This document shows, one piece after another, positions 17,895-26,179 of a DNA stretch of 64,000 bases. This stretch comes from Mycolicibacterium pulveris. GTDB taxonomy: Bacteria; Actinomycetota; Actinomycetes; Mycobacteriales; Mycobacteriaceae. The stretch is taken from the NCBI RefSeq assembly GCF_010725725.1, contig NZ_AP022599.1, positions 5,420,750 to 5,484,749 on the forward strand. Direction: 5' to 3'. Under the pieces are notes generated by a model. That model ran no database searches and had not been told where the DNA came from. It worked only from the letters and a program-made list of their open reading frames with translations. Position numbers and translations under genes: made by a program. Within the stretch, counting starts at the first letter, position 1; each line of letters begins with the position of its first letter.

Positions 17895-19945
17895 GACTTG
17901 CCGCCCACCTTGAGTAGTTCCGCGGTGGGAGCGGTGTTTTCCCGGCTCGCCACCCAGTTGACGATGGCTTGGATGGCGTCGTCGCGTGGCACCCCGTTGA
18001 GCTGGGTGCGGTCGCCGAAGCGGAAGCTGACCGCGTCGGCCTCGGCGTCGCGGTCGCCGGCCACCAACATGAACGGCACCTTCTGGTTGGTGTGGTTGAC
18101 GATCTTCTTGGCCATCCGGTCGTCGCTGGTGTCCACTTCGGCCCGGATACCACGCAGTTTCAGTTGCGCGGCAACGCCGTTGAGGTACGGGATGTGGTCG
18201 TCGGAGACCGGGATGCCGACCACCTGCACCGGCGCCAGCCACGCCGGGAACGCGCCGGCGTAGTGCTCGGTGAGGACGCCGAAGAACCGCTCGATGGAGC
18301 CGAACAGGGCGCGGTGGATCATCACCGGCCGCTGCCTTGTCCCGTCGGCGGCGGTGTACTCCAGCTCGAAGCGTTCGGGGAAGTTGAAGTCCAGCTGGAT
18401 GGTCGACATCTGCCAGCTGCGTCCCAGCGCGTCTTTGACCTGCACCGAGATCTTCGGCCCGTAGAACGCCGCGCCCCCGGGATCGGGCACCAGCTCCAGA
18501 CCCGAGGCCTCCCCGACCTCGGCCAGCACCGCGGTGGCCTCTTCCCAGAGTTCGTCTGAGCCGACGAACTTTTCGGGATCCTTGGTGGACAGCTCGAGGT
18601 AGAAGTCGGTCAGGCCGTAGTCAGCGAGCAGGTCCAGCACGAACCTCAGCAGCGAGGTCAGCTCGCCGCGCATCTGGTCGCGGGTGCAGTAGATGTGCGC
18701 GTCGTCCATCGTCAGCCCGCGCACCCGGGTCAGCCCGTGGACGACGCCGGACAACTCGTAGCGGTAGACGGTGCCGAATTCGAACAGCCGCAACGGCAGT
18801 TCGCGATAGGACCGCCCGCGCGACCTGAAGATCAGGCAGTGCATCGGGCAGTTCATCGGCTTGAGGTAGTAGTCCTGGCCCGGCTTGCGCACCGTGCCGT
18901 CCTCGTTGTACTCGGCGTCCAGGTGCATCGGCGGGAACATGCCGTCGGCGTACCAGTCCAGGTGCCCGGAGATCTTGAACAGCTCGGCCTTGGTGATGTG
19001 CGGGGTGTTGACGAACTGATAGCCGGCCTCGCTGTGCTTGCGCCGCGAATAGTCCTCCAGCTCGCGCCGGATGATGCCGCCCTTCGGGTGGAAAACGGCT
19101 AAGCCGGAACCGATTTCGTCAGGGAAGCTGAACAGGTCGAGTTCGGCGCCGAGCTTGCGGTGGTCGCGGCGCTGGGCTTCCTCGATCAGCTCCAGGTGAT
19201 GCTCGAGGGCTTCCTGCGACTCCCAGGCGGTGCCGTAGATGCGCTGCAGGCTGGGGTTGTTCTGGTTGCCGCGCCAGTAGGCCGCCGACGTGCGGGTCAA
19301 CTTGAACGCCGGAATGTAGCGCGTGGTCGGAATGTGCGGGCCGCGGCACAGATCGCCCCATTCCCGTTCTCTGGTGCGGGGATTGAGGTTGTCGTAGGCG
19401 GTGAGCTCGTCGCCACCGACCTCCATCACCTCCGGGTCGCCGGACTTGTCGTCGACCAATTCCAGTTTGTAGGGCTCGCCGGCAAGTTCTTCGCGCGCTT
19501 GCTCTTTGGACTCATAGACCCGCCGCGAGAACAGCTGGCCTTCCTTGATGATCTGGCGCATACGCTTCTCGAGCGCCGCCAGATCCTCGGGGGTGAACGC
19601 GCGCTCGACGTCGAAGTCGTAGTAGAACCCGTCGGTGATGGGCGGGCCGATGCCGAGCTTGGCCTCGGGGAACAGGTCCTGGACGGCCTGGGCGAGCACG
19701 TGTGCGGTGGAGTGACGCAGCACGCTGCGGCCCTCCTCGGTGTTGGCGGCCACCGGCGTCACCTCGACGTCGGAATCCGGCGTCCACGACAGGTCACGCA
19801 ACCGGCCCTCGGGGTCGCGCACGACGACGATCGCGTCGGGCGCGCCGCGGCTGGGCAGGCCCGCTTCCCGTACCGCCGCCCCCGCGGTGGTCCCGGCAGC
19901 GACCCGGATCGGGGCTGCAGGGGCGTGGTTGACGGCGGCGCTCAT
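17891..19945 (-). CDS. thrS: Threonyl-tRNA synthetase
   Basis: ThrS charges tRNA-Thr and proofreads serine. From the ATG at 19945 it has 684 residues, close to the usual size for mycobacterial ThrS. Domains in order are an N-terminal TGS domain, an editing domain with the zinc-binding [11 protein letters not shown], and a class II catalytic core with motif 1 around [25 protein letters not shown] and motif 2 [21 protein letters not shown]. The motif 3 region is [16 protein letters not shown], followed by the anticodon-binding domain. The longer open frame (ATG at 19981) lacks a better ribosome site. It is first in the operon leading to pimA. Confidence 0.97.
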   Translation of the reverse strand: MSAAVNHAPAAPIRVAAGTTAGAAVREAGLPSRGAPDAIVVVRDPEGRLRDLSWTPDSDVEVTPVAANTEEGRSVLRHSTAHVLAQAVQDLFPEAKLGIGPPITDGFYYDFDVERAFTPEDLAALEKRMRQIIKEGQLFSRRVYESKEQAREELAGEPYKLELVDDKSGDPEVMEVGGDELTAYDNLNPRTREREWGDLCRGPHIPTTRYIPAFKLTRTSAAYWRGNQNNPSLQRIYGTAWESQEALEHHLELIEEAQRRDHRKLGAELDLFSFPDEIGSGLAVFHPKGGIIRRELEDYSRRKHSEAGYQFVNTPHITKAELFKISGHLDWYADGMFPPMHLDAEYNEDGTVRKPGQDYYLKPMNCPMHCLIFRSRGRSYRELPLRLFEFGTVYRYELSGVVHGLTRVRGLTMDDAHIYCTRDQMRGELTSLLRFVLDLLADYGLTDFYLELSTKDPEKFVGSDELWEEATAVLAEVGEASGLELVPDPGGAAFYGPKISVQVKDALGRSWQMSTIQLDFNFPERFELEYTAADGTRQRPVMIHRALFGSIERFFGVLTEHYAGAFPAWLAPVQVVGIPVSDDHIPYLNGVAAQLKLRGIRAEVDTSDDRMAKKIVNHTNQKVPFMLVAGDRDAEADAVSFRFGDRTQLNGVPRDDAIQAIVNWVASRENTAPTAELLKVGGKS

Positions 19946-20018
19946 CGGTGACTCTCCAAGCTCTCGGGGGAAATTTTCCAACCAACTCAGGACGCGACCA
20001 TGCTATCTAGGCGCTCGC

Positions 20019-20453
20019 TCAGGATCCCAAGCCAATAGGGCTGTTCAGCCAGGTCCGCTCGATGCCGACCAGCCCGGCGCCCCAACCCAGCGCGCCGAGC
20101 AGCCACAGCGTCGCCACCACGACCAACGCGGTGAACAGGCCGCCGAGCGCCTGCACGGACCAGTGCTGACGGCGTAACCATGCCATCACCTCGTCGTAGC
20201 GCCTGCGGACCAGAAGAAGGGCGCGTCGCGCCCACATGAACTCGGTGGACAGGATGCCCAACCCGACGAACACGATGGCCCAGCCCGGCCCCGGGTACGG
20301 GATCGCCACGATGCCGACGGCCAGCACCAACACGCCGACGACCCCGACCACGATGCGGTAGATGAACTCGATGCGGCGGCGCCGGCGCAGCCGGTCGCGC
20401 CAGCGCAGGAAGCGGTTGACCCGCTGGTCTTGCTGGTCCTGCTGGTCGGTCAC
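20019..20453 (-). CDS. TIGR02611-type (PGPGW motif) membrane protein
   Basis: The 144-residue protein has a basic N-terminus (RLRRRRRIEF), hydrophobic segments at about 31-51, 57-70 and 103-122, and the family motif PYPGPGWAIVFVGLGILS between the first two. A second basic patch (ARRALLLVRRRYDEV) follows. Its function is unknown, although the family is widespread in actinobacteria. The GTG start at 20453 overlaps the stop of the thioesterase gene by 4 bp. Confidence 0.85.
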   Translation of the reverse strand: MTDQQDQQDQRVNRFLRWRDRLRRRRRIEFIYRIVVGVVGVLVLAVGIVAIPYPGPGWAIVFVGLGILSTEFMWARRALLLVRRRYDEVMAWLRRQHWSVQALGGLFTALVVVATLWLLGALGWGAGLVGIERTWLNSPIGLGS

Positions 20454-21067
20454 GGTTGGCCCGGCTTGAGCTTGACGAACAGCGCCTGGGCGTCGGCGAG
20501 CACGGTGTCGCCGTCGAGCACCCGGCCCTCGATGAAGATCTTTCGGCCCTCGACGCGCTCGATGCCGGCGTCGACCTGCAGTTCCTTCTCGATCGGCACG
20601 ATCTGGCGGTAGTTGACGTGCAGGAACGCGGTGCGCTGCCGTGGCCCCTCGGTCAGCCGGAACGCGGTGTAGCCCAGCACGGAGTCGAACATCTGCGCAA
20701 TGCACCCGCCGTGCACGGCGCCGTTGCGGCCGAGGTGAAAACGGCGGAAGCGCACGATACCCTGCACGCGCCCGGCGTCGGTCTTGTGGTACTCCCCCGG
20801 GATCCCGAGCACGCTGCCCCGGTTCGGCAGGTCCAGACGCCGGCCCGACGGCGACGTCCACTCGTCGACCTCGTAGGGCGCCAGCAGCTGGGAGAGCTTG
20901 TCGAGCAGGTCGGCGGCCTCGGTGATCACCTCGTCGGGGGCGTCGACCGCGCGGGCGTGGTCCTGCAGTGTGCGAACCCCTTCGACGAACCTGCCGTAGT
21001 CCGGGCCGCCCTTGGCGGTGGGCTGCGGCGGATTGAACCCGCCACCGGGATGTGCGTCGATGCTCAC
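20450..21067 (-). CDS. PaaI-like hotdog thioesterase
   Basis: The 205-residue protein has a helical N-terminal region (about 1-85) and a C-terminal single hotdog domain. The key segment is GAVHGGCIAQMFDSVLG, with the HGG and downstream Asp of the PaaI/4-hydroxybenzoyl-CoA thioesterase clan. It presumably hydrolyses an acyl-CoA thioester; the substrate is unknown. It is coupled to the following membrane protein gene. Confidence 0.87.
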   Translation of the reverse strand: MSIDAHPGGGFNPPQPTAKGGPDYGRFVEGVRTLQDHARAVDAPDEVITEAADLLDKLSQLLAPYEVDEWTSPSGRRLDLPNRGSVLGIPGEYHKTDAGRVQGIVRFRRFHLGRNGAVHGGCIAQMFDSVLGYTAFRLTEGPRQRTAFLHVNYRQIVPIEKELQVDAGIERVEGRKIFIEGRVLDGDTVLADAQALFVKLKPGQP

Positions 21068-21091
21068 CCGCTCACCGTATTGCCTGCGCCG

Positions 21092-21961
21092 TTATTCGGC
21101 GGAACCGGCTTTGCTCAGCGTTTCGAACTCGGCGTCGGACAACTCGATCGTCGCCGCGGCGACGTTCTCCTCGAGATGGGCGACTTTGGAGGTGCCCGGG
21201 ATCGGCAGCATCACCGGGGAGCGTTTGAGCAGCCACGCCAGCGCCAGCTGCGACGGGGACGCGTCGTGGTCGGCGGCGATGCGTTGCAGCGGGCCGTCGG
21301 GCGCCGCCAACGGGCCGGCCGCCAGCGGAAACCACGGGATGAACCCGATGCGTTGGGCTTCGCAGGCCGCCAGCACCGGTTCGGCGGTGCGCATGGTGAG
21401 GTTGTACATGTTCTGCACCGACACGATGTCGGCGACCTTCTGCGCGGCCTCGAGCTGCTCGACGGTGACCTCCGAGAGCCCGATGTGGCGGATCTTGCCC
21501 TCCTGCTGCAGCGCGACCAGCTCGCCCAGCTGATCCTCGAGCGGGAACTTGTCGTCGATGCGGTGCAGCTGGAACAGGTCAACGGTGTCGACGCCGAGGC
21601 GGCGCAGGCTCATCTCGCATTCCTGACGCAGGTACGGGGGGTAGCCGAGCACCGGCCACACGTCGGGCCCGGTGCGCAGCAGACCCGCCTTGGTGGCGAT
21701 CACGACGCCGTCGTAGGGATGCAGCGCTTCTCGGATCAGCTTCTCGGAGACGTAGGGCCCGTAGGAGTTGGCGGTGTCGATGAAGTTGACCCCCAACTCG
21801 ACGGCGCGGCGCAGCACCCGCAGGCACTCGTCGCGGTCCTCCGGCGGGCCCCAGGTGCCCTTTCCGGTCAACCGCATGGCGCCGAAGCCGAGGCGGTTGA
21901 TGGTCAGGTCGCCGCCGAGGGCGAACGTTCCCGATGCCTGCGCGATGCTCGTCGTGGTCAT
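21092..21961 (-). CDS. Aldo/keto reductase
   Basis: This NADPH-dependent carbonyl reductase has 289 residues and a TIM-barrel fold. Catalytic Asp and Tyr lie in [17 protein letters not shown], the catalytic Lys in [12 protein letters not shown] and the His position in FQLHRID. The late cofactor-binding loop is [16 protein letters not shown]. The close match to the DTANSYG subgroup suggests an oxidoreductase of the YajO/PLR type. It is divergent from the DUF1990 gene. Confidence 0.9.
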   Translation of the reverse strand: MTTTSIAQASGTFALGGDLTINRLGFGAMRLTGKGTWGPPEDRDECLRVLRRAVELGVNFIDTANSYGPYVSEKLIREALHPYDGVVIATKAGLLRTGPDVWPVLGYPPYLRQECEMSLRRLGVDTVDLFQLHRIDDKFPLEDQLGELVALQQEGKIRHIGLSEVTVEQLEAAQKVADIVSVQNMYNLTMRTAEPVLAACEAQRIGFIPWFPLAAGPLAAPDGPLQRIAADHDASPSQLALAWLLKRSPVMLPIPGTSKVAHLEENVAAATIELSDAEFETLSKAGSAE

Positions 21962-22022
21962 AACCCGAACGTACGCCGCTGTACGGCCCGCCCCAGCTAT
22001 GGCGCCGGTAGCCTCTGCCAGG

Positions 22023-22520
22023 GTGAAGCTGAATGAGCTGGCGTCGCTGCCGTTGACCTACGCCGAGGTCGGCGCGACGGCGGGACCGTTGCCGCAGGGT
22101 TATCAGCACGTGCAGAAGAGCGCCGTGATCGGCCGGGGCCGGAAGCGGTTCGAGGCGGCCGCCGCGGCGGGGATGCGCTGGGGCATGCTGCGCGGCGCCG
22201 GAATCAAGGTCGAGGCGACGACGGAGACCGCGCAGGTCGGCTCGGAGGTGATCGTCCACCTCGGGCCCGTGCGGGCGCCGTGCCGGGTGGTCTACGTCGT
22301 CGACGAGCCCGATCGGCGCGGATTCGCCTACGGCACGCTGCCGGGCCACGCCGAATCCGGCGAGGAGTTGTTCCTGGTCCGGTACGACCCCGACAGCGAC
22401 GAGGTGTATGCGGAGGTGACGGCATTCTCGCGGCACGCCACCTGGTGGAGCCGGTTGGCGTCACCGCTGACGGCGCTGATCCAGCGGATCGTCACAGGCC
22501 GGTATCTGCGCGCGCTTTGA
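22023..22520 (+). CDS. DUF1990 family protein
   Basis: The protein has 165 residues from the GTG at 22023. It shows the DUF1990 pattern: LTYAEVGAT near the start, [17 protein letters not shown], then [20 protein letters not shown] and a C-terminal [14 protein letters not shown]. These proteins have a SRPBCC-like fold and no proven function. The open frame extends upstream through the promoter of the divergent reductase gene, which argues for the GTG start. Confidence 0.82.
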   Translation: MKLNELASLPLTYAEVGATAGPLPQGYQHVQKSAVIGRGRKRFEAAAAAGMRWGMLRGAGIKVEATTETAQVGSEVIVHLGPVRAPCRVVYVVDEPDRRGFAYGTLPGHAESGEELFLVRYDPDSDEVYAEVTAFSRHATWWSRLASPLTALIQRIVTGRYLRAL

Positions 22521-22572
22521 GCTCAGTCCCCCTCATCGGAATACGCTGGGAAAAAGCGTGTTTCGTTCCCTG

Positions 22573-23439
22573 TCAGCCAGAAACGATCCGCGGAACCTCG
22601 ACCGGAGCTTGCGGTGCAACCGGGCGAGGAATCTCGACGTTGTTCTCCTGCACGATCACCGGATCGCCGACCTTGACGACGTCGAAGTACCACTCGGCGT
22701 CCTGGGGGCTCAGCCCGATGCAGCCATGGCTGGTGTTCTCGTATCCCATCGCGTTGACGGCCCACGGGGCAGAGTGCACGAAGATGCCACGCTGGGTGAG
22801 GCGAACGGCGTGGTCGACGATCAAGTGGTAGCCGTCCTCGGCGTCGACAGGAATGCCGACACTGCTCGAATCCATAACCACGTCACGGTCTTTGGACAAA
22901 ACCGGAAAGGTGCCGACAGGCGTCGGGTACTTCTCTCTGCCCATCGTCGCCGGGAACACCCCCGGTTCGCCGAAGTGGGGGCGGTGATGCGGTGCCGGCA
23001 GGGTCTGCGGCTCGACACCGTCGATGGTCACCGTGAACGTGTGCTCGGCGATGTTGGCGACGGCGACGACGGCGGCACCGGTCACGATGCTCGTTTTCAC
23101 GCCACCCACCGAAAGCGCCACCGTGCTGTGCGCGGGCCAGAACTCGTCGGGAGTCCATTGCACGACGTTGCTTTCGAGCCATTCGAACTTGCCGGTCATG
23201 GCCGGTGACGAGGTGATGTTGAGAGCTTGTTCCGCCGCACGCTTGTCGACGATCGGCGCGCGGAACGACACCACCACCGGATGCGCCACGCCGACCACCT
23301 GATCTGGCGAAGGCAGGATCGAGGTGATGACGTTTGTCAACGACCGGTTGGCCGCCGCCACGCTTTGATCAGCCGGGACGGCGACGACGCTGGTAGCGAC
23401 CACGATGGCAACAAGAACACACCGAACAACCCCACGCAC
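22573..23439 (-). CDS. L,D-transpeptidase with Ig-like domain
   Basis: L,D-transpeptidases make 3-3 cross-links in mycobacterial peptidoglycan outside the membrane. The 288-residue protein has a signal peptide (residues 1-29, cleavage near VAAANRS). A bacterial Ig-like domain (about 45-130) contains PVVVSFRAPIVDKRAAEQAL. The YkuD domain (about 130-270) has the motif HSAPWAVNAMGYENTSHGCIGLS, with Cys as nucleophile and the upstream His. The canonical HGCINLS is HGCIGLS here, a change next to but not at the catalytic cysteine. WYFDVV follows, as usual. The 370 bp upstream, between this gene and the proline-rich gene, include its promoter and the hairpin at 23751-23783; nothing else coding was seen there. 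Confidence 0.92.
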   Translation of the reverse strand: MRGVVRCVLVAIVVATSVVAVPADQSVAAANRSLTNVITSILPSPDQVVGVAHPVVVSFRAPIVDKRAAEQALNITSSPAMTGKFEWLESNVVQWTPDEFWPAHSTVALSVGGVKTSIVTGAAVVAVANIAEHTFTVTIDGVEPQTLPAPHHRPHFGEPGVFPATMGREKYPTPVGTFPVLSKDRDVVMDSSSVGIPVDAEDGYHLIVDHAVRLTQRGIFVHSAPWAVNAMGYENTSHGCIGLSPQDAEWYFDVVKVGDPVIVQENNVEIPRPVAPQAPVEVPRIVSG

Positions 23440-23750
23440 GTATTTGGGCTCCCTTGAAATTTCTCTCGTGTAAATAAGATGCTATGGGTACCGCGATCAT
23501 TGGATAGGTAAGGGCGCGTGGGCAATTCGGTTAAGTATCAGTCACGGTTCGGCCACGGCCCGCGTTTGTCTCGAACCAGTCGCTGAAACGCGCGGCTTCA
23601 GTGACTGCGATGGACCCTTCGATCAATGGCTGATTCTTCTGGTAGTCAATAGGTTTGGCTACCTACCCTGCACTACTCATTACGTAGGCCGGCCGCGGTC
23701 CGCGGCGTCATCCGCGACGAGTACTAGATCTGTTGCCGCGCAGATAGTTT

Positions 23751-23783
23751 GGCCCGGTGACGAGTGCATCTCGTCACCGGGCC
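23751..23783. terminator. Terminator downstream of the proline-rich secreted protein gene
   Basis: Perfect 14-bp arms GGCCCGGTGACGAG (23751-23764) and CTCGTCACCGGGCC (23770-23783) enclose a 5-nt loop. The hairpin lies 30 bp after the stop at 23813 of the minus-strand gene. Confidence 0.75.
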
Positions 23784-23812
23784 AAAGCCGGTACAGGGTT
23801 GGTTGCGTACGG

Positions 23813-24310
23813 TCAGCCCGCCGGGCCGGGCATGATCGGCTGCCCGGGCTGTGGTGCTCCCTCAGGAACCGGGCCCGTCGGCTGCCCCTTGCCGCTCGCA
23901 CCCCCCATCTCCGTCAGCGGAGCGCCCACAGGCAGCGGAGCCGCCACGGGGGCACCACCCGCCGCTCCCATCGGAGGAGCAAGCGGCGGCACGACCGGCG
24001 GCGGAACCACCGGCGGCGGAATCGGCGGGACCAGCGGCGGCGGCACCAGCGGCGGCGGAACCACCGGTGGCACCACCGGCGGAGGCGCCACCGGAACCGG
24101 CCCGGGCAACGCCATTGGCACTCCGGCCATATCGGTCAGCGGCAGGCAGGCGCCCGCCGGCGCCGGCGCCTCACCGGCTGATGTCTCAACACAGTCGTAG
24201 CCCCCGGTCTTAAAGGGGACGGCCGAAGCCGCTGGGCTCAACGCCATGGCTACCCCACACAACCCAGCCCCAATAACGGCTGTGATGTTGACTCGATCAA
24301 AGACCGTCAT
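23813..24310 (-). CDS. Secreted proline-rich protein
   Basis: The protein has about 165 residues from the ATG at 24310, which has AAGGGA about 9 bases upstream; another ATG lies at 24328. The N-terminus is a signal peptide (VNITAVIGAGLCGVAMALSP, cleavage near ASA-VPF). The mature part has two Cys residues (YDCVETS and ACLPLTD) and then a low-complexity block (about 70-120) of PPVVPP and PPLVPP repeats. It ends in a Gly/Pro-rich tail. No enzyme motif is visible. It may be a cell-wall spanning protein; function unknown. Confidence 0.75.
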   Translation of the reverse strand: MTVFDRVNITAVIGAGLCGVAMALSPAASAVPFKTGGYDCVETSAGEAPAPAGACLPLTDMAGVPMALPGPVPVAPPPVVPPVVPPPLVPPPLVPPIPPPVVPPPVVPPLAPPMGAAGGAPVAAPLPVGAPLTEMGGASGKGQPTGPVPEGAPQPGQPIMPGPAG

Positions 24311-24714
24311 CGACGTCGATCCCTTCATTCACATACAAAACATTCCGCATCCGCTCATGCAGCAGAACTGCACGCCGTACCGGAGTCGCGGCTATGCGAC
24401 CGCGTAAATTTCAACACCCAAATACCCCCGACGCGCCACGCCGCACCGCACCGTTTCCAAATGGTGACCCGCATGGGAGCGTTGAGTGTCATTCGGCCTG
24501 CCTGGCACCCATCGAGGTTGCTGGATGTGACGGAAATCGCCTAGCTGCAGCGCTTTTGGTTATCCAACCGTTGCCAACAAGAGTCGCTCTCGTCATCGAC
24601 GGAGGCGCGAAACTGTGCCTTCAGGGAAGACGACAATCGACGGGCAACGTTTCGTTCGGCGACATGGGGGCATTTCTGCTTAGACGGAGCACTCGAGTCA
24701 GGGGTTGATAGGTG
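24311..24714. other. Non-coding interval between two divergent genes
   Basis: About 400 bp lie between the proline-rich protein gene (minus) and the holin-X-like gene (plus). The stretch is more A/T-rich than its surroundings. No open frame with good codon use and no clear hairpin or RNA gene was seen. It probably holds the two divergent promoters. Confidence 0.5.
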
Positions 24715-25116
24715 ATGGCTGTGGAATCCAGGCCCGCCGCCGACGCGTCGATCGGCGAGTTGATGGGCCAGTTGTCGACGCAAACGTCGCGATTGGTGCG
24801 CGACGAGCTGCGGCTAGCGCAGAAAGAGTTCCAGGACTCGGCCAAGCACGCCGGAATCGGCGCCGGCCTGTTCAGCGTGGCGGGCCTGCTCGCCTTCTTC
24901 GGGTTCGCGACGCTGATCACCGCCGGTATCGCCGCCCTGGCGCTGATACTGCCGGTGTGGGCGGCCGCGCTGATCGTCGGCGGCGTGTTGTTCCTCGCGG
25001 CGGGCATCGCCGCGCTGGTGGGACGTAAACAGACAGACGAGGTCACGCCGGCGGCACCGCGCACGGTCCAGACGGTGAAGGCCGACATCGACGAGCTGAA
25101 AGGGGCACGGTCATGA
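24715..25116 (+). CDS. Actinobacterial holin-X / phage-holin-fold membrane protein
   Basis: The 133-residue protein has an amphipathic N-terminus with the family pattern IGELMGQLSTQTSRLVRDEL followed by RLAQKEF. Two membrane helices lie at about 49-75 and 80-103, and a polar tail follows. This matches the putative actinobacterial holin-X family, common stress-linked membrane proteins that are generally not phage lysis proteins. A GTG lies directly before the ATG at 24715. It overlaps the DUF3618 gene by 4 bp, a pairing often seen in actinobacteria. Confidence 0.82.
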   Translation: MAVESRPAADASIGELMGQLSTQTSRLVRDELRLAQKEFQDSAKHAGIGAGLFSVAGLLAFFGFATLITAGIAALALILPVWAAALIVGGVLFLAAGIAALVGRKQTDEVTPAAPRTVQTVKADIDELKGARS

Positions 25117-25412
25117 CCACGCCCAATGGCGGCCGCCCCGAGCCGGGCCCCTCGGCGGGGATCGAAGACATCGAGGCCGACATCGAGCAGACCCGCGCGG
25201 AGCTGGGCCAGACGGTGCAGGCGCTGTCGTCGAAGCTCGACGTCAAGGAACGCACCAAACAGAAGGCCGCCGACACCAAGGAGCGGGTGGCCGAGAAGGC
25301 CGACACGCTGAGGCACACCGCGACCGACAACCCGTCACGCACGGTGCCGATCGCCGTGGCTGCGGTTCTCGCGCTGGTGGTCGGGATCGTGATTTGGCGG
25401 CGCCGACACTAG
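25113..25412 (+). CDS. DUF3618 family protein
   Basis: The 99-residue protein has the DUF3618 signature IEADIEQTRAELGQTVQALSS, a charged helical middle (KERTKQKAADTKERVAEKAD) and a C-terminal membrane anchor (about 77-95, VPIAVAAVLALVVGIVIW). It is coupled to the holin-X-like gene, and the two proteins probably act together in the membrane. The function is unknown. Confidence 0.87.
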   Translation: MTTPNGGRPEPGPSAGIEDIEADIEQTRAELGQTVQALSSKLDVKERTKQKAADTKERVAEKADTLRHTATDNPSRTVPIAVAAVLALVVGIVIWRRRH

Positions 25413-25434
25413 GAGCGCGCAGGAAATAGGGGGG

Positions 25435-25506
25435 TGGTCCCGACTGGGATCGAACCAGTGACCTTCCGCGTGTGAGGCGGACGCTCTCCCGCTGAGCTAC
25501 GAGACC
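25435..25506 (-). tRNA. tRNA-Val (anticodon CAC)
   Basis: On the minus strand the acceptor arm GGTCTCG pairs with CGGGACC (one T-G pair). The anticodon arm is TCCGC-CTCACAC-GCGGA, giving CAC, and the T arm contains GGTTCGATCC. The CCA end is not encoded in full. Confidence 0.95.
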
Positions 25507-25808
25507 GGCAGGCCCGACCCCGAGAGGGTCGAACGACGTCGAAGACTAGCACGTACGAGGGTACCGGCCCGAATCGCCGAGGCCGTCTTGCTGGCGGTTC
25601 GCGGGCCTGGGGCCACTGCGCCGGCGGCCCGCGATCAAACACGCGATGGCGGTACGGGCCAGCGCTTCTCGGCCGGATGTCGTGAGTTACGGCTAGTCTG
25701 GTGGGTGACCCGAGCGGCGAGGCGACGACGCCGTCTCGGGATTTGTGCAGGTACGCCTGCGTGGACTATCGTCGTGCTTCGCGACGGGCGACGTGTCGTT
25801 CGTGGCGC
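25507..25808. other. Non-coding interval between divergent tRNA genes
   Basis: About 300 bp separate the minus-strand tRNA-Val(CAC) from the plus-strand tRNA group. No supported open frame is present; the region presumably holds the two tRNA promoters. Confidence 0.5.
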
Positions 25809-25881
25809 GCGGATGTAGCGCAGTTGGTAGCGCATCACCTTGCCAAGGTGAGGGTCGCGGGTTCGAATCCCGTCATCCGCT
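25809..25881 (+). tRNA. tRNA-Gly (anticodon GCC)
   Basis: Acceptor arm GCGGATG pairs with CATCCGC. The anticodon arm is TCACC-TTGCCAA-GGTGA (GCC). The T arm has GGTTCGAATCC. CCA is not encoded. It is the first of three plus-strand tRNA genes. Confidence 0.96.
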
Positions 25882-25908
25882 CGAAGGTGCGGTGGCATCA
25901 ACCCCAGC

Positions 25909-25979
25909 GGTGGAGTGGCCGAGTGGTGAGGCAACGGCCTGCAAAGCCGTGCACACGGGTTCGATTCCCGTCTCCACCT
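25909..25979 (+). tRNA. tRNA-Cys (anticodon GCA)
   Basis: Acceptor arm GGTGGAG pairs with CTCCACC. The anticodon arm is ACGGC-CTGCAAA-GCCGT (GCA). The T arm has GGTTCGATTCC. It lies 27 bp after tRNA-Gly. Confidence 0.96.
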
Positions 25980-25994
25980 CAACGAAGGACCCCG

Positions 25995-26069
25995 GCGCGA
26001 TTAGCTCAGCGGGAGAGCGCTTCCCTGACACGGAAGAGGTCACTGGTTCAATCCCAGTATCGCGCACCA
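25995..26069 (+). tRNA. tRNA-Val (anticodon GAC), attachment-site tRNA
   Basis: Acceptor arm GCGCGAT pairs with ATCGCGC, and the anticodon arm is CTTCC-CTGACAC-GGAAG (GAC). Unlike its neighbours it has an encoded CCA (26067-26069). Its T arm and 3' end from 26042 onward form the attL copy of the element's direct repeat. The integrated element therefore supplies an intact 3' end and the tRNA remains functional. From memory, M. tuberculosis phiRv2 also uses a tRNA-Val gene. Confidence 0.96.
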
Positions 26070-26087
26070 CAGTTTTTGCAGGTCAAG
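26042..26087. repeat. attL: left copy of the 46-bp direct repeat
   Basis: Bases 26042-26075 (34 bp, covering the tRNA-Val T arm, acceptor 3' strand, CCA and the next 6 bp) are identical to 35697-35730. After one mismatch (T/G) a further 11 bp also match (26077-26087 with 35732-35742). This marks the left junction of the element. Confidence 0.93.
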
Positions 26088-26117
26088 GCTATTTTTGCGT
26101 CCTGAACTGCCGGCGGC

Positions 26118-26136
26118 GCGGGCTATCTGCGGGCTA
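26118..26136. repeat. Left arm-type integrase sites (two direct repeats)
   Basis: Two copies of GCGGGCTA, at 26118-26125 and 26129-26136, are spaced 11 bp apart. A diverged third copy, GCGGGCTG, lies near 26149. The same pair with the same 11-bp spacing occurs at the other end (35561-35579). In the excised circle they would flank the core, as arm sites of tyrosine integrases do. Confidence 0.65.
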
Positions 26137-26179
26137 ACGGTTCTTTCGGCGGGCTGATCCCGACGAGAGGAACTGCACG

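Noticed and set aside
23960..24110. Tandem GGCGG-type repeats that look like a repeat array
   Set aside because: They encode the PPVVPP/PPLVPP repeats of the secreted proline-rich protein; there are no spacers, so this is not a CRISPR array.
24715..25116. Holin-like gene taken as a sign of a prophage at 24.7 kb
   Set aside because: The protein belongs to the chromosomal actinobacterial holin-X type, is paired with DUF3618 as usual, and no phage genes are near it.
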